Positions 31,927 to 40,326 of a stretch of DNA of 41,956 bases are shown here, one piece after another (the first letter of the stretch is position 1; every line of letters starts with the position of its first letter). Origin of the DNA: a virus; IMG/VR virus record IMGVR_UViG_3300013093_004796, positions 1 to 41,956 of that record; one strand, 5' to 3'. The notes beneath the pieces are model-generated. The model ran no database searches and was not told where the DNA came from. It saw only the letters and a program-made list of their open reading frames with translations. A program made the position numbers and the translations under genes.

Positions 31927-32334
31927 ATGACTGTAACAAATACAGGTGTAATCTATCTTGGTAATTTAAGTCAAAATTCAACAGGTGTGTCATCATTATA
32001 CTCAATTGGTGGGTTGAATCAGATGAATTCATTTATAATATCAGGTGATAGTTGGGAATTGACTATTTCATCCGATGGAAATGTTACTTGGTGTGGTCCG
32101 CTGTCCAAGAATGTGGAAAAATTTCTTGCATCGATAAGTGCCAACATAGATTTGCAAACTGCTGGAAAACATGCACTCGCCAAAAATTATCTGACAGTAT
32201 TGAAACGGTGTTTAACTCAGATAAAAAGCATGGAACGCGAGGAATTTATCGAGTTGCTTGAACGCGAAATTTTCTCGCGTCAAAGCAAACAAGTCTGGAA
32301 TACTCTCAGAGAAAGTGATGAATACAGTGAGTGA
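31927..32334 (+). CDS. Hypothetical protein
   Basis: The 135-residue protein has a Ser/Gly-rich N-terminal third (YLGNLSQNSTGVSSLYSIGG), a beta-turn-beta segment (WELTISSDGNVTWCGPL), and a helical end with many acidic and basic residues (REEFIELLEREIFSRQ). No family is recognised. It has a good AAGGAA site. It overlaps the next gene by 17 bases. Confidence 0.6.
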   Translation: MTVTNTGVIYLGNLSQNSTGVSSLYSIGGLNQMNSFIISGDSWELTISSDGNVTWCGPLSKNVEKFLASISANIDLQTAGKHALAKNYLTVLKRCLTQIKSMEREEFIELLEREIFSRQSKQVWNTLRESDEYSE

Positions 32335-32590
32335 AAACACTGATAATCAAGTGTTACTACTACAGTGGGATTATCTCAACTGTGATGAAATGCAGGAAAG
32401 AATTGACTGGTGCAGAGATAACTTGATATCTGGTCAAGATTGGGGGTTTTGTGCAGAACATAAGATCTGTGTCATAATGAATCAAACCGCAGCAATTCTT
32501 TATAACCTACGATGGTTTGAAGCAGGCAAGACTCAACCTGGATATGCATCAGGGCTATTTTTGGATAACATGGATACACATCTAGGATAG
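32318..32590 (+). CDS. Hypothetical protein, Trp-rich
   Basis: The 90-residue protein is not recognised. It is acidic and has several Trp and Cys residues (LQWDYLNCDEMQERIDWCRD; WGFCAEHKICVIM). The ATG at 32318 lies inside the previous gene, a translational-coupling arrangement. The frame also extends upstream to 32258, but the shorter start keeps a compact overlap. Confidence 0.5.
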   Translation: MNTVSENTDNQVLLLQWDYLNCDEMQERIDWCRDNLISGQDWGFCAEHKICVIMNQTAAILYNLRWFEAGKTQPGYASGLFLDNMDTHLG

Positions 32591-32596
32591 CATGAA

Positions 32597-33295
32597 ATGA
32601 ATGATTATAGTCTTTGGCTGATTTCTAATAAACCACAGGTTTTTTCTGAAATACAAACTGGATTACAGCCTGAAATTCTTAATTTTTTTGATGGCACAGG
32701 TGTAAAAAATTTCAGCACACTGGTTAATAACTGTGTGGTCCAGTCACCTAGCGAAACTGTGATTCTTATGAGTGATAAGGTTCGTCCAACACAGCAACAT
32801 ATTCAAAAGACACTTGAACTTTTGAACCAAGGATATGCCTTTGTTGGACTACAACTATTTAGATTTTTTGGATTTCGCAAAGAACTATTCAGACAGATTG
32901 GATTTTTTGATGAAAGATTCACAGGAACAGGTTACGAGGATTATGATCTTGTTGTGAGAATGATAGAACACAATCTGTCGTTTTACACTGATGAAACTGT
33001 GCCTTGGAATCATGCACCTAGTCAATGGACTGTCAATGGACATTATCCAGGTTACGAACACTGGTGTAAAAAATGGTTACACCATTGGAATCCACCAAAT
33101 CCAGTTCCAATAAAACTTGAAAGAACTGTTGCAGAAGAACGATACCAGCACTATCAGGATAAGATAGGACCAAGCACAGGCTGGAAATTTCTCACTGGCA
33201 GAGAAAATACATATAATACAAACTACCCGCATGTAGGTGCATTTTATGACATGGCAATTGTGTCAAGTGCCCAGATGCGATATTCACGAATATAA
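32597..33295 (+). CDS. Glycosyltransferase-like protein (GT2/GT7 type)
   Basis: The 232-residue protein has a GT-A-like layout. An ILMSDKVRPTQQH stretch may be the donor-binding site, and the galactosyltransferase C-terminal signature follows: FRKELFRQIGFFDERFTGTGYEDYDLVVRM (residues about 92-121). The C-terminal His/Trp-rich part (HWCKKWLHHWNPP) is unusual. It could glycosylate phage or host surface components. It is smaller than most GT2 enzymes. Confidence 0.7.
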   Translation: MNDYSLWLISNKPQVFSEIQTGLQPEILNFFDGTGVKNFSTLVNNCVVQSPSETVILMSDKVRPTQQHIQKTLELLNQGYAFVGLQLFRFFGFRKELFRQIGFFDERFTGTGYEDYDLVVRMIEHNLSFYTDETVPWNHAPSQWTVNGHYPGYEHWCKKWLHHWNPPNPVPIKLERTVAEERYQHYQDKIGPSTGWKFLTGRENTYNTNYPHVGAFYDMAIVSSAQMRYSRI

Positions 33296-33324
33296 AACAC
33301 TAACAACAGGGAAACATAAAGCAT

Positions 33325-33591
33325 ATGAGCATTCCAGTTCGATTCAATTGGTACAACAAATCAGGTGATCTACTGGCAGCCAATCGTGGTTGTTTTACCA
33401 TAAGTTATGGGCAAGAATCTGGTGATCTCAGATTGTTGAGCCAGCGGTTACAGGAATGTTCGCTGGAATATCACAGAAAGCACATACACCCTGATGTCAG
33501 GTATATGGTGCCACTCGCTGCACCTGACTACATGTTTGATCTGGAAGACCTTGCAGCAATAATACCCAACAAATACAAGGATAAATCATGA
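33325..33591 (+). CDS. Hypothetical protein
   Basis: The 88-residue protein is not recognised and has no obvious motif beyond a basic, His-containing middle (RLQECSLEYHRKHIHPD) and an aromatic beta start (VRFNWYNKSGDLL). Its stop overlaps the next ATG by four bases (ATGA), so the pair is likely coupled. Confidence 0.5.
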   Translation: MSIPVRFNWYNKSGDLLAANRGCFTISYGQESGDLRLLSQRLQECSLEYHRKHIHPDVRYMVPLAAPDYMFDLEDLAAIIPNKYKDKS

Positions 33592-34178
33592 CAAAACCCA
33601 TTATACCATTTGGTTGGCTACCAGGACACTGGGGACTAAAAGGTAAAACTCGCCTTATCGCAAAGGCAGAATACGAACTCTCAGGCGACGAATTGGAAAT
33701 ACGCCTGCTGGAAATAGAATACAACACTGATCCCTCGATGCTTGAACTAAAAAAACTTTCTATAGAGTTCAAGAATTCAAAAATTGACAGTTATACCTAT
33801 GAACGCAGATGTGCCGAACTCTCGGACTATACAGATGATGTTCAAAAAAATCTAGCATTGCTTGAAGTAGAAAAAAAACACGGCAAAATCACACAAACTC
33901 AATATGAAAGACAGCGTGCTGATCTGTTAAAACAGCCATGGGTAAGCATGCCTGTGATTAACTGGGATCCAAATATCAGCAACAGAACATTTTTTGAATT
34001 AGATTATAATGAACATTTTCTTCAGCATTTACGCAATAATGGCTATGATGGCGATGATGATACTGTTATCAATCGCTGGCTAAATGACATCTGTATATCA
34101 ATTGCCGAAGACATAAACGGCATGGAAGCAGAATTAATCACACCAACCCGTAGAATAGACTCAGACGATACGCAGTAG
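33588..34178 (+). CDS. Hypothetical helical protein
   Basis: The 196-residue protein is mainly helical and highly charged (AEYELSGDELEIRLLEIEYN; LEVEKKHGKITQTQYERQRADLL). The segment KITQTQYERQRADLLKQPW resembles the SHOCT-type short helix that follows oligomerising domains, but the similarity is weak. No catalytic motif is visible. It is coupled to the preceding gene and followed by the promoter of the 5'-nuclease gene. Confidence 0.55.
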   Translation: MTKPIIPFGWLPGHWGLKGKTRLIAKAEYELSGDELEIRLLEIEYNTDPSMLELKKLSIEFKNSKIDSYTYERRCAELSDYTDDVQKNLALLEVEKKHGKITQTQYERQRADLLKQPWVSMPVINWDPNISNRTFFELDYNEHFLQHLRNNGYDGDDDTVINRWLNDICISIAEDINGMEAELITPTRRIDSDDTQ

Positions 34179-34180
34179 TC

Positions 34181-34234
34181 TTGACACCAGTTTGCGTTGC
34201 TCTATAATTAATGATATATTGGAGCAACGCAAAC
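34181..34234 (+). promoter_or_regulatory. Promoter with 13-bp inverted repeat hiding the RBS
   Basis: TTGACA (34181-34186), a 16-base spacer, TATAAT (34203-34208). GTTTGCGTTGCTC (34190-34202), in the spacer, is perfectly complementary to GAGCAACGCAAAC (34222-34234), which contains the GGAG site (34221-34224). Transcripts from this promoter (+1 about 34215) lack the left arm; read-through transcripts would close the site in a 13-pair stem. Confidence 0.8.
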
Positions 34235-34235
34235 A

Positions 34236-35246
34236 ATGGCACAGACTTATATTATCATTGATAATCAAAACCTCTTCATGCGAGTAAGGCATGGCGTCAA
34301 GGCCCCTGATGCAGAGCAACAACTGGCACTGGCTTTGCATATTATTTTTTCCAGTATTAAAAAAGTCTGGACACAGTTTGATGCAGACCATACAGTTTTT
34401 TGTTTAGAAGGCCGGAGTTGGCGTAAGGATATCTATACTCCCTACAAAGCCAATAGAAAAATTGCTGCCATCAAAAGAACTGCCAGAGAAATTGAAGAAG
34501 ACGAAGTTTTTTTTGAAATCATGGATGATTTTGTAAAATTCATTGGTGGCAACACAAATTGTACTGTTCTCAGACACCCAGAAGCCGAGGCAGATGATAT
34601 GATTTCACGATGGATTGCACTGCATCCAGATGATTCACATATTATTATCAGCAGCGACAGTGACTTTCAACAGTTGATTGCTCGTAATGTCATGATTTAC
34701 AATGGCATCACTGGGTTGCTTTATAGTCATGAGGGCGTTTTTGACAAAGATGGTAATATAGCCAAAAACAAATATGGTATAGATTTGCCAGTGCCTGATC
34801 CTGAGTGGATTCTTTTTGAAAAATGTATCCGTGGCGATGATGGTGATAACATCATGAGTGCATATCCAGGTGTTCGCACTAAAAAACTACAAGAAGCCTA
34901 CGCCGACAGAATGAATAAAGGGTTTGCGTGGAACAATCTTATGTTGAGCAAGTGGACAGACCATGACAGTGCAGAACACAGAGTCAAAGATGACTATGAC
35001 AGAAATCGGCTGTTGATTGATTTAAGTATGCAGCCAGCAGACCTTGTGGAAAAATTTGACAATAACATTGCAGCAAGTATCATCACCAAGCCACGGAAAC
35101 AGGTCGGTCTAGCGTTGATGAAATTCTGCAATCGGCATGGACTGGTAAAAATTGAAAAAAGCAGCAGTGAATACAGCAGTTGCTTTAGTAGTGCCTATAA
35201 TGGTAAATTGCTAGAACGCATCACAGAGCAGGAGATTATCGAATGA
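34236..35246 (+). CDS. rnh: 5'-3' exonuclease, RNase H/FEN-like
   Basis: The 336-residue protein is a flap-endonuclease-type nuclease, like T4 RNase H, which removes RNA primers from lagging strands. Active-site motifs are YIIIDNQNLFMR (first Asp), YTPYKANRK, EAEADDMISRW, IISSDSDFQQL and KCIRGDDGDNIM (second metal site). Length is close to T4 RNase H (305). It is under tight leader control by the hairpin just upstream. Its stop overlaps the next ATG. Confidence 0.87.
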   Translation: MAQTYIIIDNQNLFMRVRHGVKAPDAEQQLALALHIIFSSIKKVWTQFDADHTVFCLEGRSWRKDIYTPYKANRKIAAIKRTAREIEEDEVFFEIMDDFVKFIGGNTNCTVLRHPEAEADDMISRWIALHPDDSHIIISSDSDFQQLIARNVMIYNGITGLLYSHEGVFDKDGNIAKNKYGIDLPVPDPEWILFEKCIRGDDGDNIMSAYPGVRTKKLQEAYADRMNKGFAWNNLMLSKWTDHDSAEHRVKDDYDRNRLLIDLSMQPADLVEKFDNNIAASIITKPRKQVGLALMKFCNRHGLVKIEKSSSEYSSCFSSAYNGKLLERITEQEIIE

Positions 35247-35716
35247 AATATGTTTTACGACCTCTAACAGACAACAGTTGGATTTTGTTAGGTGATGGTA
35301 GCCGTATTGGCTTAGTAAATTCTATTGACAACAAAATCTCTGTTATTGGAAATATTACACCGAAAACCTATGATAGTATAGGTGATTTACAAAAACGCCT
35401 TGGTGGAAAAATTCACATTGAAAAAAATACACCATCTGTCAAAGAAGTGGAATTGGGAGAAGTGTTTGGATTTCCCGTCAAACACAAATCTGTTCATGAT
35501 CTAGAACAAGAACCAGTTCCCAACTATCTCAGGTCAGCAAAAAGCAAAGACAGATATGCTGCTGGATACTATGCTATAAAATTCACCAATGGTTGGACAC
35601 CGTGGTTTTGTCCGCGATTGACAACAATTGCAGAGCATGAATTTCTTGGACCATTTAAAACCAAGATTGAAATGAATCATCAAATATCAGCAAAGAACAA
35701 GGAAAAAACTATATGA
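35243..35716 (+). CDS. Hypothetical protein
   Basis: The 157-residue protein begins with a beta-rich part (YVLRPLTDNSWILLGDGSRIGLV) and has a conserved-looking centre (GEVFGFPVKHKSVHDLEQEP). Its four-base overlap with the 5'-nuclease gene and with the next small gene suggests one operon. No family is recognised. Confidence 0.6.
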   Translation: MKYVLRPLTDNSWILLGDGSRIGLVNSIDNKISVIGNITPKTYDSIGDLQKRLGGKIHIEKNTPSVKEVELGEVFGFPVKHKSVHDLEQEPVPNYLRSAKSKDRYAAGYYAIKFTNGWTPWFCPRLTTIAEHEFLGPFKTKIEMNHQISAKNKEKTI

Positions 35717-35946
35717 GCACCAGTGCCCTTGAAAATTTTGTAAAAAAATACCAAACTGCTAAAAGTTATAATAGCAAAGAAATTCGGCTGACTCTACATG
35801 ATGCCGAAGAACTCAGCACTGCAATTGCTTTAATTCTCGCCAATGTGAATACACTGAGTGAAAAAATTATTCAACTACAGGATCAACTACTGCAGACATC
35901 TGACATAACTGCACAAAACCTCATAGTATCAGGAGGAAAATTCTGA
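35713..35946 (+). CDS. Small helical protein
   Basis: The 77-residue protein has a long C-terminal amphipathic helix with leucines and isoleucines (LSTAIALILANVNTLSEKIIQLQDQLL), so a coiled coil is likely. Its start overlaps the previous stop. AGGAGGAA near its end serves the next gene. No function is recognised. Confidence 0.55.
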   Translation: MSTSALENFVKKYQTAKSYNSKEIRLTLHDAEELSTAIALILANVNTLSEKIIQLQDQLLQTSDITAQNLIVSGGKF

Positions 35947-35947
35947 T

Positions 35948-36529
35948 ATGGTACAATGGCCAACAAAACCAGCAGAAGATGTGACTGTTACTTGGCTAGG
36001 TGCTCAGTTAGGCTGTGATATACAAACAGGACCATGGATTGCCGGAGGTACGCCAAGACTTTTATGGTTTGCCGAAGACCAGACTGGACATGATATTGAT
36101 GTGTTTTTTCCAAATATACACTGTTTAGAAAATGCTCATGTTATTATGAAAACAATAACTCAGTCCACAGGTTATCAAACTATGAATGCCTGTACTTATA
36201 CAGTTGTGCATAATGGCAAAACTATAGAAGTTCAATTGATTAGCAAACACTTTTACAAGTCACTGGATGCACTATTCAACGATTTTGACTTTACAGTATG
36301 TAAATTTGCCACAGATGGTAAAATTTTAGTCGGTGACAGTGAAGGTGTTGAACATTGTAAAAATAAACAACTATCGTGGAACGAAAAAAGTAATCAGACT
36401 ATATCTCCATATAGGGTAATAAAATACAGCACCTACGGATTTGATATTGATAATCATATATTGCACAGCCTTGTGAAAAAATACAACAACAATCCAACTA
36501 CTTTTAGTCAGGATCCAGAATATGAATAA
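35948..36529 (+). CDS. Nucleotidyltransferase-like protein
   Basis: The 193-residue protein has the nucleotidyltransferase pattern AGGTPRLLW (about residue 32) followed by DIDVFFPN (two Asp), then VQLISKHFY and DFDFTVCKFA, matching a family of phage and giant-virus proteins with a Pol beta-type NTase core. It has no clear third carboxylate. It is a third NTase-type protein in the window besides those at 14828 and 15826, but is more distant. AGGAGG lies 10 bases upstream of the ATG. Confidence 0.6.
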   Translation: MVQWPTKPAEDVTVTWLGAQLGCDIQTGPWIAGGTPRLLWFAEDQTGHDIDVFFPNIHCLENAHVIMKTITQSTGYQTMNACTYTVVHNGKTIEVQLISKHFYKSLDALFNDFDFTVCKFATDGKILVGDSEGVEHCKNKQLSWNEKSNQTISPYRVIKYSTYGFDIDNHILHSLVKKYNNNPTTFSQDPEYE

Positions 36530-36908
36530 TACTATTGAACATTATAGAGTTTTTAGCAAACTGTCAGGGCTTTGTTATTTTAAAGAATTTGACAACAAAA
36601 AATATATGATTGTAGCAGGCATTTGTTTGCCTTGCCATGTGGGAATTTGCCTTGTACTTTATGTTATGACAGGCAGCGGGGCATACAAGGAATCTTTGGG
36701 ACAACAATTGGACCTGAGCATACTTGAAAAATTGAATCCTGGTGATACTATGATTGAAAATCTCAAAACATGTTTGCCATGGAAAATTGTAGATAGTCTT
36801 TATGAACGAATGGGTTTTATAATGCGAGAGTGGACATCTGGTGATTTTGAGCAGATTGTCTGTGAACACGGAAATGCCTTCTATGATGAACCATTTGTAG
36901 AAGAGTGA
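36522..36908 (+). CDS. Hypothetical protein with hydrophobic segment
   Basis: The 128-residue protein has one hydrophobic stretch with many Cys (MIVAGICLPCHVGICLVLYVM, residues 29-49), which could be buried or a membrane span, and an acidic, aromatic C-terminus. It overlaps the preceding NTase gene by eight bases, suggesting coupling. No family is recognised. Confidence 0.5.
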   Translation: MNNTIEHYRVFSKLSGLCYFKEFDNKKYMIVAGICLPCHVGICLVLYVMTGSGAYKESLGQQLDLSILEKLNPGDTMIENLKTCLPWKIVDSLYERMGFIMREWTSGDFEQIVCEHGNAFYDEPFVEE

Positions 36909-36925
36909 ATGCAAAATCCATACTT

Positions 36926-38298
36926 TGGTGAACTACTGTTAGTCTAAAGGCCAACAGATTCCTTCCAACGAAGGAATGATTCCTGCTTCAAACGATACAT
37001 GTCTAGATGATACGGCCGTATCACCCCCGACAGAGGTATCTCCACAGGCGTGAATTTCCGCAGTTCCTGCGGTATTGATTTCTTTAATTCCCCAATTGAG
37101 TATGTTGATGGCTGCATTGAGATCTCTATCCATGACATTATCACAATTGGAACACACATATGTTCGTTCAGATAAAGTCATGGCTTTTTTAGATCCACAG
37201 CAACTACAGGTCTTGGTGCTAGATGCCCACCTGTTGATCTTGTGCAGCAAGCCATTATTCCACTCTAACTTGTAATCCAGTTGAGTGATGAATTGGTACC
37301 AGCCTTGATCCTGAATGGCTTTGGCCAAATTCCTGTTTTTAATCATACCTGCGATATTGAGGTCTTCCACTATCACCACTTGATAGTTCTTGGCTATCGA
37401 ACTGCTCAATTTGTGATGCCAGTCTAATCTTGTGTTGCGTATTTTACGATGCAACTGTGCCACTTTGATTCTGGCTTTGTGCCGGTTTTTGCTGGTTTTT
37501 TGTTTGCGAGCCAATTTACGCTGGCGTTGTTTCAGTTTTTCTTGTTTGCTTCTGTATATGCGTGGTGTTTCTGCCACTTCTCCATCACTGGATACAAAAA
37601 ACTCTTTGAGACCAAGATCAAGACCAACACAATCGTTTGTTGATATATGACCTGGCACCTGACCCAGTTGTTCTTGATCTTGTTTTGCCAAACAACAAAC
37701 ATACCACTGATCAACATCCAGTTTGATTGTAATAGACAGCAATCTACCCTTGATTTTGCGATGATATACCCACTTGACTTTGCCCAGCTTGGGTATTGAA
37801 ATTTTATCTTGCCACCACTTGATGTGTTTTGTATTGGTTTGACTTATTTCAATCCCTGTTTTATCTGTGTGTTTGGATTTGAATTTGGGGAATCCACGCT
37901 TGTGTCTGAAGCAGTTTTTCATTGCTGTGTCCAGATCAAACACCTTATTTTGTAGGGCATGTGCTGGTGCATCCATCCACTCGTGATCTTTTTTCATTTG
38001 TGGTAGTTTGCGCTTCATCTCAAATCCAAAGGTGAATTTCTTTTCCCGTTGATATTGTTCTATGTTGGCAGCGAGTAATTTGTTCCATACAAATCGCAAT
38101 TGCCCCATCCAACCAACAAGAGTTGTTTCTTGCTCTGTTGTTGGATAAATGCGATATTTGTATGCAATCATCGTCATAAATATATTTAGTAGTTTATATT
38201 AAAAAGGTACTAATATGTATCAAAAAAAACAATATAATCAAGGCAAAGTCGCCTCTCCTATCTGTTGGTCTAAAGACAACACAGATTTGCGATGCGAA
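36926..38298 (-). mobile_element. IS605-type element with tnpB only
   Basis: Bounded by the right-end hairpin (36938-36955, GTTAGTC...GGCCAAC) and the left end (TTGCGATGCGAA, 38287-38298) with a GTCTTTAGAC hairpin. It matches the short copy at 18719-19094. No TnpA transposase is present, so movement would need one in trans. The element faces opposite to its neighbours, between genes at 36908 and 38324, without breaking either. Confidence 0.85.
36939..38177 (-). CDS. tnpB: TnpB RNA-guided nuclease
   Basis: TnpB cuts DNA using a guide from the element's right end and the omega RNA it encodes. The 412-residue protein has all three RuvC residues: D187 (GLDLGLKEF), E271 (VEDLNIAGM) and D352 (MDRDLNAAIN). 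The zinc ribbon C324-x2-C327 and C342-x2-C345 is complete, so it appears active. The N-terminal YKYRIYPTTEQE wedge domain and a Lys/Arg-rich region are present. The last 60 codons overlap the likely omega RNA scaffold. ATG lies at the predicted +1 of an ACTAAATA late motif. Confidence 0.92.
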   Translation of the reverse strand: MTMIAYKYRIYPTTEQETTLVGWMGQLRFVWNKLLAANIEQYQREKKFTFGFEMKRKLPQMKKDHEWMDAPAHALQNKVFDLDTAMKNCFRHKRGFPKFKSKHTDKTGIEISQTNTKHIKWWQDKISIPKLGKVKWVYHRKIKGRLLSITIKLDVDQWYVCCLAKQDQEQLGQVPGHISTNDCVGLDLGLKEFFVSSDGEVAETPRIYRSKQEKLKQRQRKLARKQKTSKNRHKARIKVAQLHRKIRNTRLDWHHKLSSSIAKNYQVVIVEDLNIAGMIKNRNLAKAIQDQGWYQFITQLDYKLEWNNGLLHKINRWASSTKTCSCCGSKKAMTLSERTYVCSNCDNVMDRDLNAAINILNWGIKEINTAGTAEIHACGDTSVGGDTAVSSRHVSFEAGIIPSLEGICWPLD

Positions 38299-38300
38299 AG

Positions 38301-38308
38301 ACTAAATA
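38301..38308 (+). promoter_or_regulatory. Late-type promoter ACTAAATA beside the IS
   Basis: The predicted start near 38314 leaves GGAGAAACAC and ATG at 38324. The promoter lies just outside the IS left end. Confidence 0.5.
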
Positions 38309-38323
38309 AGTATGGAGAAACAC

Positions 38324-38617
38324 ATGAGTCGTCCAAAACCTACAGTTTTATTAGACAGCACTGATCCTGAAACCTACAAGAGCGAACAAGTTCTGCAGGC
38401 AGATGGGATTTATGCTGTTTTTCTAGACGATCAGCCCATTAATCTTCGCAGTCTTAACAAACTATTAGATTATCCAGGACCAAAATATCGCAAGGTTTCA
38501 TTTTCTAATAGCGGACATGCTTTCAATCTTGCTGAAAAATTAAACAAACTTTTTCGAACTGACCGCTTTTGTGTGGTTTTGCTAAAAAATGGCGAGACTA
38601 TCACGGAAAAACATTGA
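38324..38617 (+). CDS. Hypothetical protein
   Basis: The 97-residue protein is not recognised. It has a beta-rich start (YAVFLDDQPIN) and a helix with basic residues (FNLAEKLNKLFRTDRF). The ATG at 38324 follows GGAG by 6 bases; an upstream in-frame ATG at 38312 lies before that site. The gene overlaps the next by 29 bases. Confidence 0.55.
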   Translation: MSRPKPTVLLDSTDPETYKSEQVLQADGIYAVFLDDQPINLRSLNKLLDYPGPKYRKVSFSNSGHAFNLAEKLNKLFRTDRFCVVLLKNGETITEKH

Positions 38618-39014
38618 AAACCTACCTGTTCTACCAGTTGGTTATGTCACTGCCAGTGAATTAATCTCAGGCTTATTAGACAATCCTGCAGTATATACTG
38701 CATGGACTCAGCAATATCCCACTATTCCAGTGGATATTGCTGGTGTTGTGCGTGTTATGTTTATGAAAAACAGTTGGCAGTTGACAACTTTTGGAGCAAC
38801 TTGTTTTTCACAGACTTTTGCAAGTTGGGAATTAGAGCATGATGACAATGCACTTATGACTGGCAGAATCTTGATAAGCATGAGTCATATAGCAAAAAGT
38901 CCCTGGTATAATCGTGGCAGACATGTTTATGTTTGGAGCGAGAGTGTTAATTTTGAAATGTGGATGTTTGATGGTAGTTTAAAATCATATATTGATTTTT
39001 ATTTGGTAAAATAA
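38589..39014 (+). CDS. Hypothetical protein
   Basis: The 141-residue protein is not recognised. It has a helical N-terminus (VTASELISGLLDNPAVYTAW) and a beta-rich, aromatic C-terminus (HVYVWSESVNFEMWMFDG). The 29-base overlap with the preceding gene suggests coupling. An upstream SD is GGCGAG-poor, so translation may depend on that gene. Confidence 0.5.
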   Translation: MARLSRKNIENLPVLPVGYVTASELISGLLDNPAVYTAWTQQYPTIPVDIAGVVRVMFMKNSWQLTTFGATCFSQTFASWELEHDDNALMTGRILISMSHIAKSPWYNRGRHVYVWSESVNFEMWMFDGSLKSYIDFYLVK

Positions 39015-39019
39015 TGCTT

Positions 39020-39048
39020 GACAGGGTTATATAACCGTTCTATACTCA
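39020..39048 (+). promoter_or_regulatory. Sigma70-like promoter of the MoxR gene
   Basis: TTGACA (39020-39025), a 17-base spacer and TATACT (39043-39048), close to the bacterial consensus. The spacer contains the perfect palindrome GGTTATATAACC (39027-39038). Confidence 0.75.
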
Positions 39049-39077
39049 GCCTATCAACATCAAGGAGTGAAAACACG

Positions 39078-40283
39078 GTGGCTACTACACGCAATAAGAT
39101 TTTGGAAACTAGTTCAATTAATCCCAGTGGTTTAAAGTTGGCAATTCGTCACAGTATTGCTCGCAAGCGGCCAATGTTTATTTGGGGACAGCCAGGAATT
39201 GGTAAAAGTGAGATCGTAGCAGAAGTTGCTCGCGAACAGAACCGTCCGCTGATTGATATTCGTCTTCCACTGATGGAACCAACTGATATTCGTGGTATTC
39301 CTTATCTGGCAGAAATCAAGGTTTATGATAAGGAAGGTAATCTGCTTCGTGACGAGACTGGTGTGCCTATCACTGATAAGGAGTTCCGGTGGAGCACACC
39401 AAGTGATCTTCCAACTGACGAGGCGAGCCGCGCACTGGTATTCTTTGACGAAATGAGTGCTGCACCTCCATCAGTGCAGGCTGCTACCTATCAGATTATC
39501 CTCAATCGTCGTATCGGCAATTATGTAATGCCTGAGAATGTTGCTATTATTGCTGCTGGAAATCGTGTCAAGGACAAGGGTGTTGCTTACAATATGCCTA
39601 TGCCGCTGGCCAATCGTTTTGCACCTCACCTTACACTAGAAGTAGATGTAGAAGACTGGAAGGAATGGGCAACTCTCAACCGTATTCACAAAGATATTGT
39701 TGGCTACATTAACTTCCAGCCTGGTGATCTAAACTCTTTTAATCCCAGCGTTGATGGATATGCCTTTGCTACGCCACGCAGTTGGTATTTCTGTTCAGAG
39801 TTGTTGCAAGAGATGGATGCTGAAGGCAACCTGGCAGATACTACACTTCCTGCAAACGTTCTTGGTGAAATGATCAAGGGTACTATCGGTGAAAGTATTG
39901 GTATCAAGTTCTTGGCTTATCGCAAGCAATCTGCCAATCTTCCTTCAGCCAAGGATGTTTTATCAGGCAAAGTCAAGACCCTTGCCAGTAAGCAAATTGA
40001 TGTGATGTATGCACTGAGCACCGCTCTATGCTACGAACTGCGTGATGTTGCTGAACGGTGTAAGAAACAGGAACGGGAAGGTGACAAGAAAGCCATGGAT
40101 ACATTCCATAATCAGGTTAATACCTTTTTCTGTTTTATCATGGATAACTTTGAGGATGAACTGGCAATCATGGCTAGCAAGACTATCTTGGGAACTTATA
40201 AGTTGCCAATCATGGGACCTAAAATTTCAAACTGGAATGAGTTTGTAAAACGGTATGGTGATCTGTTACCGCATGTTGGTTGA
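39078..40283 (+). CDS. MoxR-type AAA+ ATPase
   Basis: The 401-residue protein has Walker A GQPGIGKSE (about residues 37-45), Walker B LVFFDEMSAA, and sensor 1 IIAAGN, as in MoxR ATPases. MoxR proteins act as chaperones or unfoldases together with VWA-domain partners. The partner is encoded next, beyond a terminator and with its own promoter. I use GTG 39078, which has AAGGAG ten bases upstream. The pair recurs in large phages and probably serves in assembly or remodelling of a metal-binding target. That target is unknown. Confidence 0.85.
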   Translation: MATTRNKILETSSINPSGLKLAIRHSIARKRPMFIWGQPGIGKSEIVAEVAREQNRPLIDIRLPLMEPTDIRGIPYLAEIKVYDKEGNLLRDETGVPITDKEFRWSTPSDLPTDEASRALVFFDEMSAAPPSVQAATYQIILNRRIGNYVMPENVAIIAAGNRVKDKGVAYNMPMPLANRFAPHLTLEVDVEDWKEWATLNRIHKDIVGYINFQPGDLNSFNPSVDGYAFATPRSWYFCSELLQEMDAEGNLADTTLPANVLGEMIKGTIGESIGIKFLAYRKQSANLPSAKDVLSGKVKTLASKQIDVMYALSTALCYELRDVAERCKKQEREGDKKAMDTFHNQVNTFFCFIMDNFEDELAIMASKTILGTYKLPIMGPKISNWNEFVKRYGDLLPHVG

Positions 40284-40293
40284 GGCATAAAGC

Positions 40294-40324
40294 AAGGCAG
40301 GATGTAAAAAATCCTGCCTTTTTT
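40294..40324 (+). terminator. Intrinsic terminator between MoxR and VWA genes
   Basis: AAGGCAGGAT (40294-40303) pairs perfectly with ATCCTGCCTT (40311-40320), followed by a T-run. Confidence 0.9.
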
Positions 40325-40326
40325 AC

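Noticed and set aside
36926-38298. Autonomous IS605 with TnpA
   Set aside because: No Y1 transposase frame exists in the element or nearby.
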